NCBI GenBank assembly: GCA_020353155.1
Contig: CP070689.1
Location: 1,527,021-1,560,784 of the forward strand
Length of the DNA stretch: 33,764 nt
Reading direction: 5' to 3'
Origin: Deltaproteobacteria bacterium
Lineage (GTDB): Bacteria; Desulfobacterota; Syntrophobacteria; BM002
Shown here: positions 15,874 to 22,901 of the stretch, one piece after another
How positions within the stretch are numbered: the first letter of the stretch is position 1
Layout: each line of letters opens with the position of its first letter
Position numbers and translations under genes: made by a program
Notes under the pieces: model-generated
Told to the model about the DNA's origin: nothing
Database searches by the model: none
What the model saw: only the letters and a program-made list of their open reading frames with translations

Positions 15874-16902
15874 TTAGTGGATCATTTCAGGAAAGTCTGT
15901 TACTGAAATCCTGTCTCCAACATATGAAGGTTCATAATTTAGTCCGCTTTCGGGGCAATTTCTCTCCCTGCTAATTCCATAGACGTGATCCTGGCCGAAG
16001 CGCCCCCGGAGGGTAACTAGGCCAAGGTCATCTGTCGGCAGTGACTCTCGGACCAGATCTGCTGTTTGGCAACACACGACAATCTCACTCTTTAGTTTCT
16101 TGTTTGCCACGCTGGACAAACGAAAGGCAGAATTCGTACAGTCTCCCACCAAGGTCAAGTCGGTAACCCGCCAACCGTAATGAGACATGGTGACCTTGCC
16201 GGTGGTGATTCCCCATCCCAGTCGCAATGATTCGCCCGCAGGATTTACCCCTGCCAGTTTAGCCCTTATTTTATTCACGGTCTGAGCCTGTTCAAGAGCG
16301 GTCAAGCAAGCGGCCACTGCCTGTTCTTTGCACAGGTGGGATCCATGTTCCCAGAAAGCGTAAACTTCGTCTCCGGTGTAGTCTTTAACAGTACCTTTAT
16401 GATCATGTACGATGGTGCAGAAGGTCTGGATTATCTCCTTCATTAACTCGTATATCCGGTAAGACTCCTCCATCTGGGAAATGCTGCAGAAACCTCTGAC
16501 ATCGGCAACCACATTGGTTACTATGACCTCCCTGGGTGTAACCAGAGTTTGGGTCGACTCCATTTCATCATTCTTGGCCCCATCTACCTGACATGGACAT
16601 CTTATGTGGATTTGAGTCTCCCCCAGACCAACCACATCGCCATCCTCAAGGGGCTTTGTCGATCCTGCTGCCAGACGAACATTATTTACCCAGGTACCAT
16701 TTTTGCTGAGGTCTCTGAGTATTGGTTGGGTCCCGGTCAAGTTAATTTCCACATGATCCCTAGACACAGCAGGATGCTTCAAGATGATTCGCCTAGTGTC
16801 ATCGATGCCCTTACAGACCCTTCCTATGAAGACCCGGTCAATTATATCGAGGCGGCATATCTTCTTCTTTTCATCGATCCATTCTAGGTATGGACTTGGC
16901 AT
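15874..16902 (-). CDS. FHA domain-class III nucleotidyl cyclase
   Basis: 342 aa. FHA domain (about 20-100): G-R at 27-28, S-R-D-H at 47-50, N-G-T-W-V-N at 68-73. Class III cyclase domain (about 125-325): first metal Asp in V-A-D-V-R-G-F (D134), second in T-G-D-E-V (D178), and V-G-D-C-T-N-S-A-F-R (252-261), which supplies the transition-state Asn and Arg. It should make a cyclic nucleotide, with phospho-dependent targeting or control through FHA. Cytoplasmic, no membrane segment. A sigma-54 promoter (16965-16981) and two palindromes lie upstream. Confidence 0.9.
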   Translation of the reverse strand: MPSPYLEWIDEKKKICRLDIIDRVFIGRVCKGIDDTRRIILKHPAVSRDHVEINLTGTQPILRDLSKNGTWVNNVRLAAGSTKPLEDGDVVGLGETQIHIRCPCQVDGAKNDEMESTQTLVTPREVIVTNVVADVRGFCSISQMEESYRIYELMKEIIQTFCTIVHDHKGTVKDYTGDEVYAFWEHGSHLCKEQAVAACLTALEQAQTVNKIRAKLAGVNPAGESLRLGWGITTGKVTMSHYGWRVTDLTLVGDCTNSAFRLSSVANKKLKSEIVVCCQTADLVRESLPTDDLGLVTLRGRFGQDHVYGISRERNCPESGLNYEPSYVGDRISVTDFPEMIH

Positions 16903-16964
16903 GGCTTAGATCCTCCCCCCGCTTTTTAGAAAAGACAGTTACATGCATTCTGCTTTGCCTATAG

Positions 16965-16981
16965 TGCAGCGGCCATGCCAA
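16965..16981 (-). promoter_or_regulatory. sigma-54-type promoter of the FHA-cyclase gene
   Basis: The minus strand reads TTGGCATGGCCGCTGCA: GG, ten bases, GC. It ends 63 bases before the ATG. Palindromes resembling activator sites lie 105-215 bases further upstream. Confidence 0.68.
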
Positions 16982-17083
16982 TATATGGCATAAGATGAAA
17001 GACAATTATAACCAATTGATATAACAACTATTTTAATGAAAATTATTTCTCAGGCGGGGGTTGGAAGGGAGAATCTTTTATGG

Positions 17084-17116
17084 AAAAGTCGCTAAGCGAG
17101 TTGGCACATTTTTACA
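17084..17116. promoter_or_regulatory. degenerate palindrome, candidate activator site
   Basis: AAAAGTCGCTAAG and GTTGGCACATTTTT form an imperfect inverted repeat with the same GC-TAA / TTGGC core as the palindrome at 19346. It lies about 105-135 bases upstream of the sigma-54 promoter at 16965. Confidence 0.35.
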
Positions 17117-17155
17117 GCATATCTGAAAATGCTAAATATTTTAGATTTTTATATG

Positions 17156-17195
17156 AGTCAACTAAGTTGACACTAAAGTGTCAACCAACTTGACA
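17156..17195. promoter_or_regulatory. palindromic operator-like element
   Basis: A perfect core GTTGACACT-AA-AGTGTCAAC (17166-17185) extends with mismatches to arms of about 18 bases (GTCAAC... / ...TTGAC). It lies about 175-215 bases upstream of the sigma-54 promoter of the FHA-cyclase gene and 8-47 bases after the stop of the TIGR04076 gene. No T-run follows in either direction, so an operator is likelier than a terminator. Confidence 0.55.
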
Positions 17196-17202
17196 ACCAC
17201 TT

Positions 17203-17496
17203 CTATTGGACCCTGGAAATCTCCAACCGTACCGTACCTCCGCCGGTAATTTCGCAAGGGTCAAGGCATTGGATGTACGCTTCTTGCGAATCTCCACGGG
17301 AAAGCCCAATTTCCTTAGCCCCCACACCTTTGGCTAGAGCCACATAGTATGGAAGAGCCGAGGCCAATGAGTGCATGCAGACAACGTCGGTCTCTTCGGG
17401 ATCTAGAATGTATCCCTCCTTGAGAGTTATTTTGTTGCCAATTTTATAGACAGGGCATTTACCTTTGATTTCCACCACCTTCACGATCAATTTCAT
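17203..17496 (-). CDS. TIGR04076 family protein
   Basis: 97 aa. The pattern V-K-V-V-E-I-K-G-K-C-P-V-Y-K-I-G, C-M-H-S-L-A-S-A-L-P-Y-Y-V-A-L and Y-I-Q-C-L-D-P-C is that of the TIGR04076 family, small proteins with conserved cysteines and unknown function, common in anaerobes. GGGGGTGG lies a few bases before the ATG. It stands alone. Confidence 0.85.
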   Translation of the reverse strand: MKLIVKVVEIKGKCPVYKIGNKITLKEGYILDPEETDVVCMHSLASALPYYVALAKGVGAKEIGLSRGDSQEAYIQCLDPCEITGGGTVRLEISRVQ

Positions 17497-17592
17497 AAAC
17501 CACCCCCAGATTTTTTGCCCATAGCACCATGTTCTTCACCGCGAATCTTCCCTCCGCGGTTTTCACAGATGAAATCGGCTGTTATGATTGCT

Positions 17593-17598
17593 TATAAT
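17593..17598 (+). promoter_or_regulatory. possible -10 box of the lipoprotein gene
   Basis: TATAAT, preceded by TG-like context (GATTGCT), 50 bases before the ATG at 17648. The -35 region (TGAAAT at 17 bases) is poor. Confidence 0.3.
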
Positions 17599-17647
17599 AC
17601 GATTGACTTATAGCTTGGGTAAATTCCGGATCCCAAAGGGGGATAAT

Positions 17648-18205
17648 ATGCAGAGATTAAATTTCAGGAACATCCCACGTGGGGTAAGCATTTTTGTGTT
17701 TCTTGTACTTCTGGGATTTATTACAAATTGTACTTTGGCCACGAAGACCCACAGATTGTACGAAGGTCCGCAACTGCCCAATGACGAGACTGCACAAATT
17801 CTCTGCACCGGGGAGAGGATAAGAATCAATTCTGTCAATGGCCAGAAGAGCCCTGATGGAAAAGATACTTTCGGCAACGTCAAGATTGTGATTCTACCTG
17901 GTAATTATCATTTGACCGTGTCTTTTTCCGGTACGTCCATGGCTATGGCTTATGGGGAGAACGGCCGATACAGATACAACATATATTACAGACATGACTC
18001 TTTGAATAATGTTGATATTACCATGAAGGCAGAGGCTGGCCACACTTATCTGGTAACTTCCAAGCACGATTATGAGAAATCCAGATGGCGCATCATTGTA
18101 AGGGACGAAACAGCCGATAGAACAATCCTTAAAGAAGGGCCCGACCCTCTTAAGAAAATCAGAACGGGTGATAATCGGCAGGACAGGATAAGATATCAGA
18201 GTTAA
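17648..18205 (+). CDS. lipoprotein, unknown function
   Basis: 185 aa. Signal sequence with lipobox I-T-N-C (Cys about residue 28). The mature part has Y-E-G-P, I-N-S-V-N-G and I-V-I-L-P-G-N-Y-H-L-T-V, a beta-rich pattern of small lipoproteins seen across proteobacteria; no function is known to me. AAGGGGG lies five bases before the ATG at 17648; the frame extends uselessly to 17588. Confidence 0.75.
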   Translation: MQRLNFRNIPRGVSIFVFLVLLGFITNCTLATKTHRLYEGPQLPNDETAQILCTGERIRINSVNGQKSPDGKDTFGNVKIVILPGNYHLTVSFSGTSMAMAYGENGRYRYNIYYRHDSLNNVDITMKAEAGHTYLVTSKHDYEKSRWRIIVRDETADRTILKEGPDPLKKIRTGDNRQDRIRYQS

Positions 18206-18278
18206 AAACGGACATTGGTCAGCTGGTGCAGATTCCAACTTGTAAACCTTTTGTCTCTTATCCCATTGCCCAGTGACT

Positions 18279-18575
18279 TTAGACTTCCAGCCCATACACG
18301 GAATCAATCATTTTTCTTCTTTCTGGGTTAGGACAATGGTCCAGCTCAGAAGTCAGACATGCTTGGTGTATGGGCATTTTTTCATTCGGATAGCGACAGA
18401 GGAAGATTCCATCCACTTCTTCAGATCTCCTACCTAGGGGGACTGCCCCAGATTTGACAATTATTTTAGCTTTTGCGTAGGGACAGCGCACATCGCTTGC
18501 CGGGTAGGTTTTAGCGAAACAGTATTTTCGCACAAACCCCAGATCTTGAAACGTCGTCTTGTGCCATTTTCTCAT
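18279..18575 (-). CDS. cysteine-containing small protein, unknown
   Basis: 98 aa with six cysteines in two groups (C-F-A-K, R-C-P-Y-A-K; then C-R-Y-P, A-C-L-T, H-C-P-N-P-E-R-R). It may bind metal; no family is recognised. AAAGGGTG lies six bases before the ATG at 18575. A GTG at 18647 overlaps the upstream gene's stop but has no ribosome site. Probably co-transcribed with the zinc-ribbon gene upstream. Confidence 0.6.
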   Translation of the reverse strand: MRKWHKTTFQDLGFVRKYCFAKTYPASDVRCPYAKAKIIVKSGAVPLGRRSEEVDGIFLCRYPNEKMPIHQACLTSELDHCPNPERRKMIDSVYGLEV

Positions 18576-18643
18576 TTTCATCACCCTTTCTTTCGTTCCA
18601 GTTTTGGAGAGTCTGCCATAAATTGTTTGCCATATATAAACAT

Positions 18644-18826
18644 TCACTTAGGAGGCTCAAAGGGCTGTTTGGACTCGATCTGCAGTGCTTCCATAATTGC
18701 CAGTCTGTGGCACATGTCACAGAGAAAGTAAATCCCCCAAGGGACAAAATACTCTCTTCTACCTTGCTCCACGTATGAGTAGGTGGCTTCACAATTAGCA
18801 CACTGCGCTTGAGAGTTAGTTTTCAT
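18644..18826 (-). CDS. small zinc-ribbon-type protein
   Basis: 60 aa: C-A-N-C (9-12), 23 residues, C-D-M-C (36-39), a likely zinc site. The rest is helical. AAAGGAAG lies about 11 bases before the ATG. The function is unknown. It sits directly upstream of another cysteine-rich small gene. Confidence 0.6.
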   Translation of the reverse strand: MKTNSQAQCANCEATYSYVEQGRREYFVPWGIYFLCDMCHRLAIMEALQIESKQPFEPPK

Positions 18827-18966
18827 TTTTTATGCTTCTTCCTTTCGGTGGATTTACCTGCGGATACCAGGGAGAAGCTAGTTGGGCTTTACGGATATTC
18901 GCTAGCGAAGAGAAAGGAGCATAATTTCGAGCTCAGACACGTCAGGTGATTGTGGCCAGGTGAAGA

Positions 18967-19143
18967 TCAGTCTTCTGCGTATAGGGACTCAATGTGATGT
19001 GGATCTATGAGAGCCAGGAGTTCTTCAGGATATTCATCTTTGTTGACCTGGTAAATCCATGTCTTTTTGCCCTCCACAACCCTTGCATCCTCATAGGTTA
19101 ACTCTAAGCCGTTTCTCAGTATTACTCTAATCTTTTTGCCCAT
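18967..19143 (-). CDS. small hypothetical protein
   Basis: 58 aa from the ATG at 19143 (M-G-K-K-I-R-V-I-L-R-N-G); GGTAGG lies four bases upstream. An earlier ATG at 19176 has no ribosome site. Beta-rich start, acidic end. No family is recognised. It is worth attention because it has a strong sigma-54 promoter and two palindromes upstream. Confidence 0.55.
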   Translation of the reverse strand: MGKKIRVILRNGLELTYEDARVVEGKKTWIYQVNKDEYPEELLALIDPHHIESLYAED

Positions 19144-19218
19144 GTGCCTACCGCCATCTTGTATCTTGGAAAACATAAACTTTGTTTCACTGCCAATGTT
19201 CCACTGTCAGATTCAATG

Positions 19219-19235
19219 GGCAACTTTTGTGCCAA
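19219..19235 (-). promoter_or_regulatory. sigma-54-type promoter of the 58-aa gene
   Basis: The minus strand reads TTGGCACAAAAGTTGCC, an excellent TTGGCAC-N5-TTGC match. It ends 43 bases before the ATG at 19176 and 76 before the ATG at 19143. Confidence 0.7.
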
Positions 19236-19345
19236 GATTCAGGGCACGAGGTCTGTTTCGTATTAATCGCCCAACCTATTGATATATTTATATATATTTT
19301 TTGTAAAAAGGTATGGACCGGAGTAGGTTCTATTAGCTCATTTAC

Positions 19346-19377
19346 CGAAAGTTGCTAACTAAGTTGGCAACTTTTCG
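19346..19377. promoter_or_regulatory. long palindrome, candidate activator site
   Basis: Arms CGAAAGTTGCTAACT and AGTTGGCAACTTTTCG around a single A: one mismatch and one extra T in about 31 bases. It lies about 110-140 bases upstream of the sigma-54 promoter at 19219, the distance expected of an enhancer-binding protein site. Confidence 0.55.
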
Positions 19378-19438
19378 AAAGAATAAATAAAATCTCTGTA
19401 TTTCTAATAGATTAGGAAATGCGAACTTAATTCACAAA

Positions 19439-19462
19439 TAGTGCTAACTTGATTGGCAAGAA
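19439..19462. promoter_or_regulatory. second, weaker palindrome with the same core
   Basis: GTGCTAACTTGATTGGCAAG: TGCTAA and TTGGCA half-sites like those of the palindrome at 19346, about 90 bases further upstream. Confidence 0.38.
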
Positions 19463-19506
19463 TGTGGTGGATGAAAGCAAGGTTAATTGCTTGGGATAGG
19501 CTAGAT

Positions 19507-20040
19507 TTATCGTCCCTTGACTAGACGAGAGAGAATGACAGGGATGGGCCTATGGCTGATTAGTCGATTGAGGAAGATCACCACCCCCGAGACAACAATG
19601 GTTCCCAGGTCTCGAAAGGCACCAAAAAGGACAGACTCTATGACTTCTCTCCAGCCGCTGTGTCCAACAGTGGAATTTAACTCCAAGGGCCACCAGAATG
19701 AAACCGGAGAGGTTGTTAGCAGTCCGTCCGCCATTACATGAGAAAGGATAAGGAGAAAGCAAAGCAGTCCACTTATCTTAGGAATTTTCGACCAACATCT
19801 CCAGCCGTTAGATGCAATAAAAGCCATAGACAAGGCAAACAAAAAACTGTGCGTCGGACCCCGATGGAAGAAATTGCCATTCCCGTGCACAACTAGTCCA
19901 ATGAAAACGTCTATGTCAGGCAAATTGGTGAGGACGACGACGAAGGTGAGGGTTTTCCAGAGATGGCCGCTGGTATTGGATTTGGAATAGACATCATGGA
20001 TGGCCAGACCAGCGGCTGTATGTCCCAGGGGCAAGGGCAT
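19507..20040 (-). CDS. membrane-bound metal-dependent hydrolase (YdjM/DUF457-like)
   Basis: 177 aa. Starts M-P-L-P-L-G-H-T-A-A-G; then L-P-D-I-D, H-R-G-P-T-H-S and L-S-H-V-M-A-D-G-L, the His/Asp motifs of the DUF457/YdjM membrane hydrolase family, with about four membrane segments. The substrate is unknown. AAGGA lies eight bases before the ATG at 20040; the longer frame to 20127 translates a degenerate repeat and is rejected. A sigma-54-type promoter lies at 20104-20119. Confidence 0.82.
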   Translation of the reverse strand: MPLPLGHTAAGLAIHDVYSKSNTSGHLWKTLTFVVVLTNLPDIDVFIGLVVHGNGNFFHRGPTHSFLFALSMAFIASNGWRCWSKIPKISGLLCFLLILSHVMADGLLTTSPVSFWWPLELNSTVGHSGWREVIESVLFGAFRDLGTIVVSGVVIFLNRLISHRPIPVILSRLVKGR

Positions 20041-20044
20041 AAAG

Positions 20045-20090
20045 AAAATCCTTAAATCTACAATCTCGAATCTAAAATCCGTAATTGAGC
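20045..20090. repeat. degenerate AATCTAAAATC-type repeat before a start codon
   Basis: Repeated A-A-T-C-T/C-A/G units (AATCTACAATC, GAATCTAAAATC) directly upstream of the hydrolase ATG. Same family as 20318-20440 and 33640-33764. Confidence 0.5.
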
Positions 20091-20103
20091 TTCCCTCCTC
20101 AGT

Positions 20104-20119
20104 AACAATAACCGTGCCA
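20104..20119 (-). promoter_or_regulatory. sigma-54-type promoter of the hydrolase gene
   Basis: The minus strand reads TGGCACGGTTATTGTT: perfect -24 box, and -12 TTGT instead of TTGC, the same variant as at 7638. It ends 64 bases before the ATG at 20040. A perfect inverted repeat ATAATT-GCT-AATTAT lies at 20226-20240, about 107 bases upstream. Confidence 0.55.
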
Positions 20120-20317
20120 CTGCCCATTCTTTTATTAAATAGCGTCTTATTACAACTATATAGCCTACTCTTAGATCAGTGATGCAAGAAGGATTTCTGA
20201 GAATTTACCGCATTGAAATGGGAAAATAATTGCTAATTATGGACGTTTTTTTGCTACTCCTAGACTACTTTTCAGGAGGGCAGCAATGGTAGCATATGAT
20301 ACACTTGACACACACAG

Positions 20318-20440
20318 TTGATTTCTGATTGGGGATTTGGGATTGCGAATTGCAGGTGTATGATCTCAATTCGTCTATGTCTTCCTCAAATCTACAATCT
20401 CAAGGGTAGAATTCGAAATCCGAGATCTGAAATCGGAGGT
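20318..20440. repeat. degenerate GATTTGGGATT / AATCTACAATC repeat
   Basis: Units such as GATTGGGGATTTGGGATT on one side and CAAATCTACAATCTCAA, GAAATCCGAGATCTGAAATC on the other form a loose inverted repeat just before the ribosome site of the small ribbon-helix-helix gene. Confidence 0.5.
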
Positions 20441-20445
20441 AGGAC

Positions 20446-20580
20446 ATGGCAACGATTAATCTCAGAAACGTCCCAGATGAATTGCACCGGAAAGCAAAGG
20501 CTAGAGCAGCAATGGAAGGCGTCTCATTGAAGCAACTAATACTAAGACTTTTGGAGGAGTACCTAGAGGGGGTGTGCTAG
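20446..20580 (+). CDS. ribbon-helix-helix (FitA/VapB-like) antitoxin-type protein, orphan
   Basis: 44 aa: M-A-T-I-N-L-R-N-V-P-D-E-L, then a helix R-K-A-K-A-R-A-A, G-V-S-L-K-Q-L-I and a C-terminal helix. This is the Arc/FitA-like DNA-binding fold found in antitoxins. GGAGG lies about six bases before the ATG. No PIN-domain or other toxin follows: its stop overlaps the stop of the convergent chalcone-isomerase-like gene by four bases (CTAG). Either the toxin was lost or the protein works alone. Confidence 0.72.
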   Translation: MATINLRNVPDELHRKAKARAAMEGVSLKQLILRLLEEYLEGVC

Positions 20581-21143
20581 TTGCCGAGCATATCCTCTCT
20601 TAGACTCTTTTGGGCGGGCTTGTCAGATAGCCATATACCGAACAGGGCCTGTTTAAAAACAAGTCCTTCTATTCGAGATTTGAACTCACTATTCTTGTAA
20701 ACCTCTAATCCCTTCCCGGGTAAATAAATTAAATCAAAAATATCATTTTCCTCTATCTTCTCCTTAAAAACAGAGATGAACTCTTCTATCTGGCTTTTGA
20801 TGGGTTCAGTGTTACCCTTTGTGGCATTTTCAAATCCTTCCCTAGTTGCGTCTTCCATTTTTTTGCTGGTAATCAATGAAGATATTATATGAAGCCTGAT
20901 GGCCATTAGCTCATCACCTTCTATGATCTCCTTTGGATTATTGCTCTTATTTTGAAGATAGAGCCCGCCTATATAAAGGTCCATAAAGAACTTGCTGCGC
21001 GCACCTGCCCCGTTCAAGATGAGCTTGCTCTTGGTAACCTCAAGAGATTCAGGCATGTTAACACCTTCAATCTCTTTGGCGTTACTCACTGGACTCATGA
21101 TAATCAGGGTCAATACCAGCGGAATTAAATGTTTTCTAAGCAT
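20577..21143 (-). CDS. chalcone isomerase-like periplasmic protein
   Basis: 188 aa. Signal peptide about 1-22 (ending S-N-A-K). The mature part has G-V-N-M-P-E-S-L, L-I-L-N-G-A-G-A-R-S-K-F-F-M-D-L-Y-I-G-G-L-Y-L and G-T/L-V-F-K-Q-A-L-F-G-I-W-L-S-D-K-P, the pattern of bacterial chalcone-isomerase-like domains; the real ligand is unknown. AGGGAG lies six bases before the ATG. It follows the DsbA-like gene and may be in one transcript with it. Confidence 0.85.
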   Translation of the reverse strand: MLRKHLIPLVLTLIIMSPVSNAKEIEGVNMPESLEVTKSKLILNGAGARSKFFMDLYIGGLYLQNKSNNPKEIIEGDELMAIRLHIISSLITSKKMEDATREGFENATKGNTEPIKSQIEEFISVFKEKIEENDIFDLIYLPGKGLEVYKNSEFKSRIEGLVFKQALFGIWLSDKPAQKSLREDMLGN

Positions 21144-21207
21144 CTTACTCTCCCTTGTACCCTCTTGAGGAAGATCCGGTGTTTTTTTGGAAGAAGTTCT
21201 ACTACTA

Positions 21208-22059
21208 CTATTTCCTGTCTTCTCTGGCGAGTTCTTTTTCTATTGCAGCTTGGAATCCCGCGAAACTTCTATCCCTCAATAGCCTTCCATTGACAAAGAT
21301 AGTTGGAATCCCTCGCACCCCAAGGTCTCTCCCTTCACTTAAATCGCTCTCGACTATTGCCCCTATTTCAGGAGCTTTCATATCTTGATTTAACTTCGCC
21401 TTGTCCAAACCCACTTGCTGGGCAATTTCTTGAATTTTTTCCTCGTTTAGACTGTTGTAATTTTTGTAGAGCTCATCGTGAAATTCCCAAAACTTACCTT
21501 GTCTGTTCGCTGCCAGGGCAGCCACCGCTGCCTGCAAGGCAAATTTGTGATTCGGAAGGGGAAAGTTTTTTATTGCCAGTTTGACCACCTTCGGGTATGC
21601 CTCGAACACCTGCTCGAGTAGAGGCGAAAGCCTTGCACAGTAAGGTCATTGGAAATCACTAAAAACTGCTATTTCTACCGGGGCATCGGCCGGCCCCTTG
21701 AAAGGAGAATTGGAAAGATCGATATCTTTAATAAAGTCTAAAAGAAGTATTTGAACTTGCTTGTTCTTTTTACTGCTGAGAAGAATTACATCCTCCCACG
21801 GCCCAACTTTAATGCCATCCACCTGGCTTCCAACCGAAATCTTGTCCTCGAGCCTGCCTTCTACCGAGTAGATGTAGATGCTTCCTTGGTCGGTTAAAAC
21901 ATATATATATTTCCCGTTAAGAGAGGCAGCCAAATCAATAGGTGGGCCTTCCAGATTCAGTGTTTTTTTCACATCCCATTCCACAGCTCCACTAACGGGA
22001 GAGGATAAGGTCAAGAAAACCACTGCTATCAACAAGAAAACAGCGCATCGATTGTTCAT
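21208..22059 (-). CDS. DsbA-like thiol-disulfide oxidoreductase, probable selenoprotein (UGA = Sec at codon 138)
   Basis: 283 residues counting the TGA at 21646-21648 as selenocysteine. Signal peptide about 1-25; a beta-rich segment (about 30-125) resembling propeller blades (Y-V-L-T-D-Q-G-S-I-Y); then a DsbA fold that starts V-F-S-D-F-Q and continues U-P-Y-C-A-R-L, exactly where relatives read C-P-Y-C. Downstream homology is unbroken (K-N-F-P-L, G-K-F-W-E-F-H-D, G-V-R-G-I-P-T-I-F-V-N-G-R with the cis-proline). A UxxC redox site in the periplasm fits known Sec-containing Dsb-like proteins of Desulfobacterota. A gene caller splits it in two. AAAGGA lies six bases before the ATG. The alternative is a nonsense mutation, but the reading frame beyond it is intact and the position is exact. 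Confidence 0.86.
21601..21618 (-). promoter_or_regulatory. candidate bacterial SECIS hairpin
   Basis: Downstream of the UGA the message can form CTCGA-GCAGGTGT-TCGAG. The loop begins with G, 33 bases after the UGA, within the usual distance for bacterial SECIS elements. The stem is short and an alternative stem (AGGC/GCCT) exists closer to the UGA. Confidence 0.45.
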
Positions 22060-22133
22060 TCTTGGTCCTTTGTAATACTTACCTGTTTGCGAGCCACAGG
22101 GTGTTGCTCTCCTTGGCAGTTACAGAAAAATCA

Positions 22134-22748
22134 TCAGAACTCGTATTTGAATAAGCTCAAAAACACACCTCCAGATGGCGTAGGTATATAACCCATCTCC
22201 AGCGAGGTGGTTTTATAGCCGACCCCTATAGTTGGAAACACTGCAGGTGCGATTCCCTTTATGTTTATCGCCGCGTTGTTCCCATATCCATAGAGAATCC
22301 CTGCATACACATTTCCCTGGTAAAAAAAATTCTGACTTTCGTTGAAAGGATATTTATTTGTGCTGAGTCTCTTTCCGCCAAAGTATGTTGGGTCGTCCCA
22401 AGTGTTTATATATCTAGATACGACATAATTATCATATGAAGCGACGACCATTCTAAGATCCTCATTGGGGTTGTCCGATTGATCAACGTGCCTCGCAAAT
22501 ACGCCGACCATTAAAGACATCTCACGGGCTTCCGGCTTTTCGGAAGAATCTGCCAAATTATCGTAAGAAAGTTCCACCATTCCATCATGCTCAACAGGAT
22601 CTTCCGATTGATCAACTCCCTTTGCATACAAACTGCCTTTTGCTGAGTCATCTATAGAGGCCGGTTCATCAATAACATCAACCGCTATTGCTGAAATCGG
22701 CAATAGGAAAAATCCCACAACGAGTAGATAGCCCAACAGTCTCGCCAA
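22134..22748 (-). CDS. exported protein, possible small outer-membrane barrel
   Basis: 204 aa with a TTG start, supported by AGGGGGG four bases upstream. Signal peptide about 1-22. An internal duplication: V-D-Q-S-E-D-P...S-Y-D-N (about 45-64) and V-D-Q-S-D-N-P...S-Y-D-N (about 88-107). The C-terminal half alternates aromatic and polar residues (F-Y-Q-G-N-V-Y-A-G-I-L-Y-G-Y-G) and ends in Phe, as outer-membrane strands do. Family not recognised. It lies upstream of the selenoprotein gene with a 75-base gap. Confidence 0.62.
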   Translation of the reverse strand: MARLLGYLLVVGFFLLPISAIAVDVIDEPASIDDSAKGSLYAKGVDQSEDPVEHDGMVELSYDNLADSSEKPEAREMSLMVGVFARHVDQSDNPNEDLRMVVASYDNYVVSRYINTWDDPTYFGGKRLSTNKYPFNESQNFFYQGNVYAGILYGYGNNAAINIKGIAPAVFPTIGVGYKTTSLEMGYIPTPSGGVFLSLFKYEF

Positions 22749-22901
22749 TTTTCCCCCCTGGGAGGTTTAGAAAATTGACAAACCTCGTTTCCTCAGCGAC
22801 ACCCGCTACCGTTAGACCCTGCCAGATCCTCTTTCGGTTCGAGGCAGGTTATCACAAACTATGTGAAGTATGAAAGAGGAAATAGTGTAACTATGAAGCT
22901 G

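Noticed and set aside
17098..17118. TTGGCACATTTTTACAGC as a plus-strand sigma-54 promoter
   Set aside because: GG and GC are 12 bases apart, not 10, and no plus-strand gene follows within range.
20041..20127. N-terminal extension of the DUF457-like hydrolase
   Set aside because: It would run through a sigma-54-type promoter and a degenerate repeat; the ATG at 20040 starts the conserved region.
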